A DNA stretch of 64,000 nt from UBA4720 sp038227135 (GCA_038227135.1 JBBRQC010000005.1:1-64000); one strand, 5' to 3'; shown: positions 26,447 through 34,771, counted from the first letter of the stretch. Notes: generated by a model from the sequence alone, not told the origin. Made by a program: numbers and translations.

Positions 26447-27059
26447 CGACCGCCGGGGCCCTCTGCGCCACCCAGTAGTTCGCGTCGTGAGCCAGAATCG
26501 AAAGCTCGGGTGGTGCCTTGGTGGCGGCCGCACCCACGATCCGTCCTCCCGGCCTTACAACCCGGACGGCTGATTCGACGATCTTTGCGGGGAACCACGC
26601 GTCGAGCGCGACGCCGAGGGCCGAGCCCGGGGCAAGCGGAATCTCCCCACCCGCACGCACAAGTCCTACGGTCGCCGACTCCTTCACCTCGATCGGCGCA
26701 TTGACGGCGATCACGCGAACTCCCGCCATTTCGCTCAGCACCTGCGCGGCGTAGGCCCACAGCCCGCCGAGCACGATCGTCGCGCCGGGCTCCGTCGCCT
26801 CGAGGTAGGCGCCAGCGCGGGTCGCGAGCTCCTCCGTGCTATGACTTGCGGTCTTGAGCTGGTCTTCGCATTCCGGAAAAATCATCTCTCCGCTGAAGTC
26901 GGCCACTCCGCCACGAATCCAGTACTCGGCTGAGCACGACGGGCATCCAAGCCTGGCTTCCTCCACGAACCGGTTACTCACTTTGCTGAATGACGCAACG
27001 AGCCAGGTATCGTCGTGAGGCCTGACGCAGCGCAGCAGATCGATCAGCTCGATGAACAC
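26421..27059 (-). CDS. protein with Trm112-like zinc ribbon and Rossmann-like domain
   Basis: 212 residues, not a recognised family. Residues 37-52 (LGCPSCSAEYWIRGGV) resemble a Trm112-type half zinc ribbon; the following CED may supply another ligand. Residues 90-200 alternate strands and helices (ATIVLGGLWAYAAQVL, VRVIAVNAPIEVK, VVRPGGRIVGAAAT), like a methyltransferase or NAD-binding Rossmann fold, but the GxGxG loop is weak. It begins 3 nt before the stop of the SDR gene in the same direction, so it is the fourth gene of the pterin operon. It may modify or bind a pterin product; that is speculative. Confidence 0.5.
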   Translation of the reverse strand: MFIELIDLLRCVRPHDDTWLVASFSKVSNRFVEEARLGCPSCSAEYWIRGGVADFSGEMIFPECEDQLKTASHSTEELATRAGAYLEATEPGATIVLGGLWAYAAQVLSEMAGVRVIAVNAPIEVKESATVGLVRAGGEIPLAPGSALGVALDAWFPAKIVESAVRVVRPGGRIVGAAATKAPPELSILAHDANYWVAQRAPAVVTISRGSR

Positions 27060-27062
27060 CGT

Positions 27063-27779
27063 TTAGCTGTGTGAGAGTCTCAGCTCGTCGATGCTGACGT
27101 GATCGGGCTGGCTGAGCGCGAATATCACCGCTCTGACGACGTCATCGGGATCGAGCATAGGCCGCTTCGAGTGAGGCTTGCCGACGGGATCGGTCACCGT
27201 GACTGTGTTCCAGATGTCGGTATCCGTCGCCGCGGGCGAGACGAGGGTCGTGCGCACGCCGGTGCCCTGCAGCTCGGCACGCATCACTTCGTGGATTGCT
27301 CTCAGCCCGAACTTCGCGGCCGAGTATGCGGCGTTGCCCGTAAAGATCGTTCTGTCGGCGATGGAGCCGATCGTGACGACGTGTCCGGTTTTTCTCTTTT
27401 TCATCTCACCGAGAAAAGCCCGGACGAGCAGGAACGGACCGACGAGGTTGGTGTTGATCGTGTCGACGAGAAACTTGACCGTAGTCTCGTCGACCGTCGA
27501 GACACCAAAAATTCCCGCGTTGTTGACGAGAATGTCGGGTGCGCGCTTGAGCTCGCTCATGATGCGCTTCGCCGCTTTTGCCACGCTTTCGGGCTTGGTG
27601 ACATCGCAGACGATCGGAATCGATCCGGCAAGGGAGGCCGCGCGCTCGCTGAGCTTCGCTTCGTTGCGGGCGAGCATTACGACCTGGACGCCGTCCCCCG
27701 CCAGCGCCGCCGCGATTCCAGCGCCGATCCCGCGAGAGGCGCCGGTGACGACTGCAGTTTTGCCGCTAAGTGAGCTCAT
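27063..27779 (-). CDS. short-chain dehydrogenase/reductase, candidate sepiapterin reductase
   Basis: 238 residues, classical SDR. NADP-binding TGASRGIG at 12-19, NNAG at about 86-89, catalytic Ser139, Tyr152 and Lys156 (AYSAAKF). The nearest basic residue after the first strands (ARNE) suits NADPH. In sequence alone it is a generic ketone/alcohol reductase. Its position directly after a PTPS-I and folE makes sepiapterin reductase, the last step to tetrahydrobiopterin, the best guess. A small spacer of 46 bp separates it from folE. Confidence 0.85.
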   Translation of the reverse strand: MSSLSGKTAVVTGASRGIGAGIAAALAGDGVQVVMLARNEAKLSERAASLAGSIPIVCDVTKPESVAKAAKRIMSELKRAPDILVNNAGIFGVSTVDETTVKFLVDTINTNLVGPFLLVRAFLGEMKKRKTGHVVTIGSIADRTIFTGNAAYSAAKFGLRAIHEVMRAELQGTGVRTTLVSPAATDTDIWNTVTVTDPVGKPHSKRPMLDPDDVVRAVIFALSQPDHVSIDELRLSHS

Positions 27780-27825
27780 TCTTGGGATAATGCAGGTTAC
27801 TTGTCAGAACGCCCGAGCAGCTACA

Positions 27826-28416
27826 TCAATTGGAGCCGTTGTGCGCGAGCCTCAGGAACTCGTCTCTCGTCTTGGGATCTTCGCGGAATGCGCCACGCAG
27901 CGCTGAAGTGATGGTTTTGGAGTTCTGCTTCTGCACCCCGCGCATCATCATGCAGAGGTGGTAAGCCTCGATCACCACTCCCACTCCGGCGGGGTTTAGC
28001 ACGCTGCAAAGCCCTTCAGCTATCTGCTCTGTCAGCCGCTCCTGCACCTGAAGCCGCTGCGCGTAAACGTCCACGATCCGCGGGATCTTTGACAGACCGA
28101 CAATCTTGCCATTCGGTATATAGGCGACGTGCGCCTTGCCGAAGAACGGCAGCATATGGTGCTCGCACATCGAGTAGAGCTCGATATCCCGCACCATGAT
28201 CATGTTGTCGTGCTCTTCCTTGAAGATTCCGTTGCCAACGACTTCCTTCGCGGACGACCCATACCCCTGAGTCATCCACTTCAGAGCGCGCGCAACCCGG
28301 GCCGGTGTGCGCAGCAATCCCTCTCGATCGGGATCCTCGCCCAGGAGCTCGAGCTCCCGGCGGACGAGCGCCTCGAAGTCCTTCTCTGCTTCCTTATTTG
28401 CCTGTGTATTCGACAT
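27826..28416 (-). CDS. folE: GTP cyclohydrolase I
   Basis: 196 residues converting GTP to 7,8-dihydroneopterin triphosphate. Zinc ligands are seen in SMCEHHMLPFFG and AYHLCMMMRG; GKIVGLSKIPR and RLQVQERLTEQIA are typical family blocks, and the tail RDEFLRL is usual. Its first 23 nt overlap the end of the PTPS gene, so both are co-translated. Two pathways need this enzyme (folate and biopterin); the neighbours favour biopterin here. Confidence 0.95.
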   Translation of the reverse strand: MSNTQANKEAEKDFEALVRRELELLGEDPDREGLLRTPARVARALKWMTQGYGSSAKEVVGNGIFKEEHDNMIMVRDIELYSMCEHHMLPFFGKAHVAYIPNGKIVGLSKIPRIVDVYAQRLQVQERLTEQIAEGLCSVLNPAGVGVVIEAYHLCMMMRGVQKQNSKTITSALRGAFREDPKTRDEFLRLAHNGSN

Positions 28417-28807
28417 AGTTGTTTTCGGTCTCCCACAGGACGAGCCGCGCCAGCGTGCCCGGCTTGACCCTGGGGGCGAGGATTTTCCAGAAGGCCGTTA
28501 TGATGTTTTCCGAGGTCGGAATCACGCCGTGCATGAACGGCACGTCGAGGTTGAAGTTCTTGTGGTCCACGATGTCCACGATCTCCTTTTCCACGATCGC
28601 CTTGAGCCTGGACAGATCGCAGACGTACCCGGTCCTTTCGTCGATCTCCCCTTCGACGGAAACGTCGAGGGTATAGTTGTGGCCGTGCCAGTTCGGGTTG
28701 TTGCACTTCCCGAACAGCTTCGCGTTCTCGGCGTCCGAGAGCGCGGGGTTATGGACGCGGTGAGCGGCGTTGAACCGCATACGGCGGGTGACTGTTACGC
28801 GCGGCAT
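28394..28807 (-). CDS. 6-pyruvoyltetrahydropterin synthase, PTPS-I type
   Basis: 137 residues. The catalytic block is CNNPNWHGHNY (Cys35, His41, His43), the CxxxxxHGH spacing of PTPS-I, the eukaryotic-type enzyme of biopterin synthesis, not the CxxxHGH of QueD. Zn ligand His16 is in FNAAHR. DHKNFNLDVPF and the Glu in WETENNYVEY also match mammalian PTPS closely. The frame opens at a GTG at 28828, but ATG 28807 begins at the normal N-terminus PRVTVTRRM. Ribosome site is weak for both. First gene of the pterin operon. Confidence 0.9.
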   Translation of the reverse strand: MPRVTVTRRMRFNAAHRVHNPALSDAENAKLFGKCNNPNWHGHNYTLDVSVEGEIDERTGYVCDLSRLKAIVEKEIVDIVDHKNFNLDVPFMHGVIPTSENIITAFWKILAPRVKPGTLARLVLWETENNYVEYTGK

Positions 28808-28834
28808 GTTTAGAGTAAGATATCGCACAACAAG

Positions 28835-28904
28835 AAGCTCCGCCGCTGGCCCAAGTGCTCTTTAACAGAAAGCTCCGCCGCTGGTCTAAGTGCTCTTTAA
28901 CAGA
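28835..28904 (+). repeat. two tandem 35-bp repeats, each with a boxA-like antitermination sequence
   Basis: Copies at 28835-28869 and 28870-28904 differ at two bases. Each starts AAGCTCCGCCG and contains TGCTCTTTAACA (28856-28867 and 28891-28902), identical to the boxA of E. coli rRNA leaders bound by NusB and ribosomal protein S10. A third AAGCTCCGCCG at 28905 begins the hairpin. No rRNA gene is near. Confidence 0.8.
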
Positions 28905-28932
28905 AAGCTCCGCCGGATAACCGGCGGAGCTT
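28905..28932. terminator. GC-rich hairpin after the boxA repeats
   Basis: Arms AAGCTCCGCCGG and CCGGCGGAGCTT are perfectly complementary around an ATAA loop (12 bp stem). The 3' arm can pair equally with the AAGCTCCGCCG heads of the two upstream repeats, giving three competing structures. There is no immediate U tract, so it may be an attenuator or a protein/RNA binding structure rather than a simple terminator. Confidence 0.5.
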
Positions 28933-29179
28933 CACAAAAGATGGGACGGAGAGGTTTTTTGAAGCCCGGTCGAATTTTTGAGGCCCTCACCCCGCCTACC
29001 GTCTTCCCCGCACTGGGGCATGACGTCAGCGAAGTTTATCGGACCCACTCGAAGGACTTGTTGGCTCAAAAAGTGAGTTCTCCGCCCCAACGATGAAGGC
29101 GAAATATTTTTTTGCTGCTCGTGCAGTATCGACTGTCTGAACTTACTGGTCGTCACATTCAAGGTCAACGATTCTTCCC

Positions 29180-29371
29180 ATGGATTTAGGCATAATCGCT
29201 GCGGTCGCAATGCTCGTCGTTTGGGCGGTGGTCACCTTCACCACATCGGCTCCGGGATGGATTCACATCCTCCTCACTATGGGAATGTCCCTCCTCATCT
29301 ACCGCATCGTGCTGAGGGGGTCTCGCGGCATAGACCGTGGCCGGAAGAGTGACGGTCAACCAAGGAGCTGA
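29180..29371 (+). CDS. small membrane protein (Lmo0937-like)
   Basis: 63 residues with two TM helices (about 3-23 and 28-44) joined by a short TSAPGWIHILLTM turn, as in Lmo0937/DUF5670-type small proteins, then a positively charged tail. Such proteins are stress-linked but not understood. Its TGA shares a base with the ATG of the following gene (TGATG). Confidence 0.7.
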   Translation: MDLGIIAAVAMLVVWAVVTFTTSAPGWIHILLTMGMSLLIYRIVLRGSRGIDRGRKSDGQPRS

Positions 29372-30399
29372 TGGATAACCGCGGCCCGTACTCCTACCAG
29401 AACGAAGGATCTGCGACCGCCGTAGCCGAACAGCCGCTCGCCCTCTCGGCTGACAAAAAAAAACCCGTACTCGTAACCGGGGCAGCCGGGCTGGTGGGCA
29501 TCCACACCTGCCGGGAGCTGACGAAAAACGGCTGGCAGGTGAGGGCGCTCATCAGAGATCCCGCGCGAGCCGCAATGGCGCTCGGACAGCTCCCGGTGGA
29601 ATTCAGAGTCGGAGACGCACGCGATGCCACCACTCTGAGGAATTGCCTCAACGGGTGCGGGGCGGTCGTTCATCTGGCCGCAATCGCGATCGAAAAGAAA
29701 GGGGAGAGTTACAGGGAGTCGAACACAGCCGCGACAGAACGCCTGATCTCGGCAGCACGCGCCGAGAACGTGCAGCGAATCATTTTCATGTCGCAGAACG
29801 GCGCCGACAGCAGATCGCCGTACCCGTTCCTTCGCAGCAAGGGCGTGGCACAGGACTCCATCAAGACCAGCGGCCTCCGCTGGACGATACTCCGTCCGTC
29901 CGTGATCTTCGGTCCCGAGGATCAATTCGTCAACGTGCTCGGCAGGCTGATCCGGCTGACGCCGAAGATTTTTCCCCTGCCCAATGGCGGAAGGGCGCGG
30001 TTCCAGCCCATCGCAGCGGATGATGTGGCGCGGGTCGTTCGGCTTTCACTGGAGAAAAAAGAAACTGTGGGTCAGGTCTACCATCTGGGCGGGGCGGTCC
30101 CCCTCACACTGAGGGATATGACTGAACGGATTCTGATAGCCATGGGAGCGCAGCGAAAGCTCGTGCCGGTGCCGGTGAGACTGCTGCGGCCTCTTGTCGC
30201 GCTGGCCGAACGACTGCTGCCAAATCCACCCGTGACGTCCGGTTTGCTGGACTTGCTCGCCCTCGACAACACCGTCTCGAGCAATGCTCTCACGGAAGCG
30301 TTCAAGATCGTGCCCGTGCCATTTGCTGGCGACGAGCTTCAGTACCTGCGCAGGATTACGGCGAAAAACGCCCTGAGGTCGTTGTTCGAGCGAAAGTAG
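29371..30399 (+). CDS. NDUFA9-like atypical SDR / NAD-dependent epimerase family protein
   Basis: 342 residues. NAD(P)-binding TGAAGLVGIHT near residue 37, preceded by a disordered 30-residue N-terminus. HLAAIAIEKKG and MSQNGADSRSPYPFLRSKG follow, the latter an altered YxxxK active site (Tyr then R-S-K). The sequence style matches complex-I NDUFA9-related atypical SDRs, several of which bind NADPH or quinone-related substrates. ATG is preceded by AGGAGCTG at ideal spacing. Translationally coupled to the small membrane protein; behind the boxA leader. Confidence 0.82.
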   Translation: MDNRGPYSYQNEGSATAVAEQPLALSADKKKPVLVTGAAGLVGIHTCRELTKNGWQVRALIRDPARAAMALGQLPVEFRVGDARDATTLRNCLNGCGAVVHLAAIAIEKKGESYRESNTAATERLISAARAENVQRIIFMSQNGADSRSPYPFLRSKGVAQDSIKTSGLRWTILRPSVIFGPEDQFVNVLGRLIRLTPKIFPLPNGGRARFQPIAADDVARVVRLSLEKKETVGQVYHLGGAVPLTLRDMTERILIAMGAQRKLVPVPVRLLRPLVALAERLLPNPPVTSGLLDLLALDNTVSSNALTEAFKIVPVPFAGDELQYLRRITAKNALRSLFERK

Positions 30400-30405
30400 T
30401 ACTTG

Positions 30406-30924
30406 CTAGACATATCGCGCGATCGCCATAGAGGAAGCCGTAACGAGCCCTAACCCAACAGCCGTTGCGCTGGCGACTGTTGCCCGCCGGCGCAGACGAT
30501 CGACCTGCGCGGTGAGCCGTTCCCGCTCGCCGGCGTCAGCGGACGCGGCAAGGGATGCAGCGATCGCACCCGCACGAACCATCGCCGGTCGAGACACCCC
30601 AAATGACAAAACGGCCGCGATAATCGCCGCTCCCGCCCCGATTGAAAACGTTCTACCTGTTCCGGTGGACAAGTAGCTGTCCGAAAACCCCGCCGAATCG
30701 ATCCAGAGGAGCCGGAGACCCGACAGGATTGTAAGCCCCGCAACAATCTGGAGCACCAGGAATATTCGCCGGCGCTGCAGTCCCGCCATTACCTGACCCA
30801 TCACTGCCGGCGAGCCCCCGAGCGCGGGAACAAGGAAAAACGTGGTATAAATCCCGCTGCCCACCCACACGATGCCGCTAAGAATGTGAATCAACCGCAG
30901 AATGAGAATTTCAGCGTACATCAA
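30406..30924 (-). CDS. four-helix integral membrane protein, CopD/DUF2269-like
   Basis: 172 residues. Helices at about 8-32 (containing RLIHILSGIVWVG), 55-75, 90-108 and 148-170. A His in the first helix and the repeated small residues are like CopD/DUF2269 membrane proteins of copper handling or cytochrome-like function. No signature beyond that. It converges on the epimerase gene with only 6 bp between stops. Confidence 0.6.
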   Translation of the reverse strand: MMYAEILILRLIHILSGIVWVGSGIYTTFFLVPALGGSPAVMGQVMAGLQRRRIFLVLQIVAGLTILSGLRLLWIDSAGFSDSYLSTGTGRTFSIGAGAAIIAAVLSFGVSRPAMVRAGAIAASLAASADAGERERLTAQVDRLRRRATVASATAVGLGLVTASSMAIARYV

Positions 30925-31228
30925 CGTCTCCGATCAGTGAATTGGAGTCGGGTTGCCTCAAGCAGGCAGCGCAGGGTGTTCTGATCTTAATGCCACTAGC
31001 CAGGGCGCGAGAGCGTAGAACATCAGCCACGCGCGCCACACTTCCGCTCGGGATGTGTCACGAATGCCTCGCGCGTTACCGACGAAGATCTAGTCCAACC
31101 GCTTTTCTATCGCGCCTCCTGTATCGCCTCACCACCGACCCAGAAGGTATTCCCCACCCGAACGCAGCTGCCCGCCAGGTACCGCCGCTGAAAGCAAAAC
31201 AAGAGGGAAAGGCTGACCGCACCAGCCG
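30925..31228. other. intergenic, no gene identified
   Basis: 304 bp upstream of the leftward membrane-protein gene and downstream of the leftward GMC gene. Frames here lack credible starts or family likeness. No strong hairpin. A promoter for the membrane-protein gene should be near 30930-30990. Confidence 0.4.
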
Positions 31229-32917
31229 TTACAGCTCCCTCCGGTTCAACTGCTTCACCGCGTAATCCACGGCTCTCGCGGTAAGCGCCATGTAGGTGAT
31301 GCTCGGGTTCTGGTTGGCAGTGGAGGTCATGCACGCGCCATCGGTCACGAAGACGTTGGGCGCATCCCAAACCTGATTGTGTGCGTTGAGAACCGATGTC
31401 TTCGGATCACGACCCATTCGGGCGGTCCCCGTCTCGTGAATCACCAGTCCCGGGGGATTGTCTTCTTTGTACGTCCTGATGTTGGTCGCGCCAAGCGCCT
31501 CCAGCATTTCGGTGGCGGTCACGACCATATCCTCCTGCATCTTGTGTTCGTTCTCGCTGTAGGCACAGTTGACCCGTAAGGCCGGAATTCCCCACGCATC
31601 CACGAGATGCGGGTCCAGCTCGACGTAGTTCTCGTGGCGCGGAAGCATCTCACCGAAGCCGCCGAAATCCATCTCCCACGGCCCGAGGTCGCCGATGAGG
31701 GATTTCTTGAACGAGGCGCCGAAACCGGGCATTTCCGATCCGCGACGCCAGTCAGGACGATAGGCGCGACCCTCGAACCCGTATCCACGCAGGAAATCCG
31801 GCTGCTTCGTCTTGATATTCCGGAAACGCGGGACGTAGATGGCATCGGGCCGATTCCCGATTTCCCGGCGGTCCGCCGCGAATGGCAGCGTACCGGTCGC
31901 GCCCCCGTCCATGATGTGGTCCATCAGGTTGTGTCCGAGCTCGCCGCTTGAGCTGCCGAGGCCCTTCGGGAATTCGGGGGTCGAGGAGTTGAGAAGAATG
32001 CGCGTCGACTCCATCGCGGACGCGTTTAGGAAGACCACCTTCGCATGGACCTCGAACATCTCCTTGGTGTTCGCGTCGATCACCCGCACGCCGGTGGCAC
32101 GCCGCTTCGCCGAATCATAGATGACGCTGTGCACGACGCTGAACGGTCTGAGCGTCAGACGCCCCGTTCTTCGCGCCGCCGGAAGGGTGGCGTTGATGCT
32201 GCTGAAGTACGAGAGCGTTATGCATCCGCGGGCACAGTGGCCGCAAAGGTGGCACTTCTGACGCCCGCCGTGGTCCTCGGTCAGGACGGCCAGTCGCGCG
32301 TTGGTGATCACGCGCTCGCCGCCGAATTTCGTGAGCAATATGTCGCGCGACTTCTGCTCGGCCGCATTCAGCGGCCACGGTGTCTGAAACTCCCCGTCGG
32401 GGACCTGCGGAAGATTCTCCTTCCGCCCCTGGATCCCGACAAATTTCTCGACGTAGCTCCACCACGGAGCGAGATCCTTGTATCTCAGCGGCCAATCGAC
32501 GCCATACCCTTCTTTCGCGTTTGCCTCGAAGTCGAGATCGCTCCAGCGATACACGCACCGGCCCCACATGATCGACCGGCCCCCAACCTGCCGTCCGCGT
32601 ATCCAGTAAAACGGCTTGTCGTCGGGAAACGAGTACGGGTTGTCGAGATCGTTGACGAAGAACTTGGAAGACCATTCGTCGCATGCGCCGGTGTGCCTCT
32701 GGATCGGCTGATAGCGCTCGACCTGTTTGCGATTACCCATGCCTCGATATCGCTTCTCACCCGGAAGTACGTGCTCGACGTAATCAACCGCCGGATCGAT
32801 CGGCCGTCCCGCCTCGAGCACGATCGTGCGGAGTCCCTTCTCCGTCAGCTCCTTTGCCGCCCAGCCGCCGGAGATCCCCGAGCCGACGACGATTGCATCG
32901 AATGTCATTGGAGGCAT
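31229..32917 (-). CDS. GMC-family FAD oxidoreductase
   Basis: 562 residues, glucose-methanol-choline type flavoenzyme. N-terminal FAD-binding VGSGISGGWAAKEL with the GxGxxG fold, then ETD-like VLEAGR. A CHLCGHCARGC segment around 236-246 has several Cys that might bind a cofactor or metal. C-terminal IHETGTARMG and TSTANQNPSITYMALTARA provide the active-site His and Asn and end the FAD domain. The small subunit gene is 2 nt upstream, so this is the catalytic subunit of a membrane or periplasmic sugar/alcohol dehydrogenase; it has no signal of its own and is probably exported with the Tat partner. The substrate is unknown. Confidence 0.9.
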   Translation of the reverse strand: MPPMTFDAIVVGSGISGGWAAKELTEKGLRTIVLEAGRPIDPAVDYVEHVLPGEKRYRGMGNRKQVERYQPIQRHTGACDEWSSKFFVNDLDNPYSFPDDKPFYWIRGRQVGGRSIMWGRCVYRWSDLDFEANAKEGYGVDWPLRYKDLAPWWSYVEKFVGIQGRKENLPQVPDGEFQTPWPLNAAEQKSRDILLTKFGGERVITNARLAVLTEDHGGRQKCHLCGHCARGCITLSYFSSINATLPAARRTGRLTLRPFSVVHSVIYDSAKRRATGVRVIDANTKEMFEVHAKVVFLNASAMESTRILLNSSTPEFPKGLGSSSGELGHNLMDHIMDGGATGTLPFAADRREIGNRPDAIYVPRFRNIKTKQPDFLRGYGFEGRAYRPDWRRGSEMPGFGASFKKSLIGDLGPWEMDFGGFGEMLPRHENYVELDPHLVDAWGIPALRVNCAYSENEHKMQEDMVVTATEMLEALGATNIRTYKEDNPPGLVIHETGTARMGRDPKTSVLNAHNQVWDAPNVFVTDGACMTSTANQNPSITYMALTARAVDYAVKQLNRREL

Positions 32918-32919
32918 CG

Positions 32920-33471
32920 TCAGACCGCCGGAGTGAAAGGCACGTTGCCCTGATACCCGTTGAAGAACATCTGCACTTTCAGGATATCCTGTTCTACGGG
33001 TAAGGAGGTGAAGTAGCCGTACACCGTGAGAGCTTTCAGCCGCCGAAACGCGAACGCAGCGTCAGCCTTCCCCGGCGTCGCGGTATCCAGCGCAGTCATC
33101 AGCTCGACTTTCCTCGCATTCGGCAGCCCAACGAATCGAGCCGAGCCCATCGCCGACGCACGAGTATCAATGTCGCTCAGCCCGGTAAGAAACGTGGCCC
33201 GCTCATCGTCACTGGCCCATTCGGTCAGAACGAGATCGATGAACTCCGGGACCTTCACGCTCGTCGCCCCCGGGGTGTCGGTCTCGGGAATAATCATCTC
33301 GGCGATGTTCGTCACGAGGGCCTGCTGATCCCTGTTGAGCGTCCTGAACGGAACGTCACCGAGTCGCTCGTGCAGGCTCTGGCCCAGCTGAATCGCGGCT
33401 TCGGCTCCGCGCGGAAGGAACGGCAGCGCGAGAGCAGCGCCGAGGAAGCGTACGACTTCGCGTCTTCGCAT
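32920..33471 (-). CDS. gluconate 2-dehydrogenase subunit 3-like protein (Tat signal)
   Basis: 183 residues. N-terminus MRRREVVRFLGAALALPFLP is a twin-arginine-type export signal. The body TLNRDQQALVTNIAEMIIPETDTPGA is the DUF1348/gluconate 2-DH subunit 3 signature (the IIPxTDTPGA motif). In known enzymes this small subunit carries the cofactor-containing large subunit across the membrane. It precedes the GMC gene with a gap of two nucleotides. Confidence 0.88.
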   Translation of the reverse strand: MRRREVVRFLGAALALPFLPRGAEAAIQLGQSLHERLGDVPFRTLNRDQQALVTNIAEMIIPETDTPGATSVKVPEFIDLVLTEWASDDERATFLTGLSDIDTRASAMGSARFVGLPNARKVELMTALDTATPGKADAAFAFRRLKALTVYGYFTSLPVEQDILKVQMFFNGYQGNVPFTPAV

Positions 33472-33682
33472 ATCGGGGGCGATGGGGAAGTGGCGGTCAA
33501 GTGAATCCTAGCAGTCCGAACGTAGGACGCGGGAACAAGCGCGTCAAGAAAATCGTGCTGTGACCTTCAGAGACTCACTACTTTGATCGCCGCTTGCGAA
33601 CAGCAGGGGGGCGCCGCGGGCGCTGCTTCGCTGAGATGGATTCCCGCGATCTGGTCCTGGGTGCTTCGATCAGTCGCCGGCA
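33472..33682. other. intergenic region; possible short peptide after PPK2
   Basis: 211 bp. On the minus strand an ATG overlaps the PPK2 stop (TGATG) and opens about 38 codons, but the product is Ala/Pro/Cys-rich and unlike a known protein. The rest holds the promoter of the Tat-subunit gene. Nothing else is supported. Confidence 0.3.
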
Positions 33683-34483
33683 TCAGTCGATGTCGATCGA
33701 CAAAACGGCGGGGTCACCGGGCGGGTAACGCAGGTCGAGCTTGTCGAGAGCGTCGGCGATCGTGCGCGCGATGAGCCAGTCGCGAACATCCTTGTCATCG
33801 GCGGGAACGATGTACCATGGCGCCCATTTGGTGCTCGTGTGCTCTAGCGCACCTTGATACGCCTTGGTGAAATCGTTCCATTTCGCCCGGTCCTCGAGGT
33901 CTCCCACGCGAAATTTCCAGTTCTTCGTCTCATCGGCGAGCCGCTCCGTCAGGCGCCGCTTCTGCTCCTCGCGCGACACGTGCAGCATGAACTTGAGGAT
34001 AACGACGCCGTTGTTATCCAGCATTTTCTCGAAGTCGTTGATCTCATCGTAGCGGGCCAGCCACCCCTTCTTCTTCAGCGAGCCGTGCACCCGCGGCACC
34101 AGCACGTCTTCGTAGTGCGACCGATTGAAGATCCCGATCATTCCTCGTTGCGGAACCTGCGCGTGCACCCGCCACAGGAAATCGTGACGCTGCTCCTGCT
34201 CCGTAGGCGCCTTGAAGCTCGCTACGGTGCAACCCTGTGGGTTTACCGCCGTGAAGACCCTCCTTATAGTGCCGTCCTTGCCCGACGCGTCCCTGCCTTG
34301 CAGGACGATGAGGAGCGCGTACCGCGCATCCGCGTAGAGAACGCGCTGTAGATCGGAGATCCGCTTGACGTTCTTCTCGGTAGCACGCTCCAGGGCTTTG
34401 CCACTCTTGACGCCATCATGCAGCCGTGCATGCCGGTCATCCAGCTTGATCGAGCGTTCGGGGTCGACGGGCTTGAGCCTCAC
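33683..34483 (-). CDS. ppk2: polyphosphate kinase 2 family protein
   Basis: 266 residues. Walker A GRDASGKDGTI at about 63-73, Walker B-like FNRSHYEDVLVPRVHG, and lid RLADETKNWKFRVGDLEDR. PPK2 enzymes phosphorylate (d)NDP or NMP with polyphosphate. The length and single domain fit class I-III; class III (AMP/ADP) is possible from the EDRAKW block. Close to the MoaD/BNR operon but not overlapping. Confidence 0.9.
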   Translation of the reverse strand: MRLKPVDPERSIKLDDRHARLHDGVKSGKALERATEKNVKRISDLQRVLYADARYALLIVLQGRDASGKDGTIRRVFTAVNPQGCTVASFKAPTEQEQRHDFLWRVHAQVPQRGMIGIFNRSHYEDVLVPRVHGSLKKKGWLARYDEINDFEKMLDNNGVVILKFMLHVSREEQKRRLTERLADETKNWKFRVGDLEDRAKWNDFTKAYQGALEHTSTKWAPWYIVPADDKDVRDWLIARTIADALDKLDLRYPPGDPAVLSIDID

Positions 34484-34492
34484 CTGGTTTCG

Positions 34493-34771
34493 TTATCCCC
34501 CGCTCACAGCGGCGAGAACGTATATCGTGGCGCCGTTCGGTACGGCCGTACCGAGGCCACCCAGAAATCGAACATTCTCGCCATTCACGAAGAGGTTGAC
34601 GTGACGCCGCACCTCACCCTGCTCGTCCATGATCCGGTCGAGCGCTCCTGGCGATTTCCGGCCCAGCGCGGCGAGCGCGTCGCCAACGGTGTTGCAGGGC
34701 TCGTCGAGCACCAGCGAAGGGTTCTGGTCCGTGTACGAGCAGAGGACGTTGGGCAGCTCGACGGTTATCAG
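34493..34771 (-). CDS. MoaD/ThiS-family small beta-grasp protein
   Basis: 92 residues ending in AAVSGG, the C-terminal Gly-Gly that is adenylated and thiolated in MoaD/ThiS proteins. Core motifs VELPNVL, VGDALAALGRKSPG and FVNGENVRFLGG fit. The frame is open to 34837 but a CTG at 34771 overlaps the BNR gene's TGA (CTGA) and gives the usual short MITVEL-type N-terminus. It is translationally coupled to the BNR protein, a pair I have seen described in many bacteria. It probably serves a sulfur-transfer step; no MoeB/MoaE is nearby. Confidence 0.8.
   Translation of the reverse strand: MITVELPNVLCSYTDQNPSLVLDEPCNTVGDALAALGRKSPGALDRIMDEQGEVRRHVNLFVNGENVRFLGGLGTAVPNGATIYVLAAVSGG

Larger units (their letters stand above)
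28829..29179. other. 351-bp leader/intergenic region with boxA-like repeats and hairpin
   Basis: Lies between the divergent pterin operon and the small membrane protein gene. Its left part holds two tandem 35-bp repeats and a hairpin described separately. The rest (28935-29179) is AT-richer, with T tracts at 28953-28958, 28974-28978 and 29107-29113 and no open frame with a credible start. Both operons must be promoted from here. A small RNA is possible. Confidence 0.5.

Noticed and set aside
28835..28932. Remnant of an rRNA operon leader because of two exact boxA sequences
   Set aside because: No 16S, 23S, 5S or tRNA sequence is nearby and the flanks are ordinary protein genes; kept only as a leader element.
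30942..31265. 107-codon frame on the plus strand
   Set aside because: No ribosome site, unusual composition and no family likeness.
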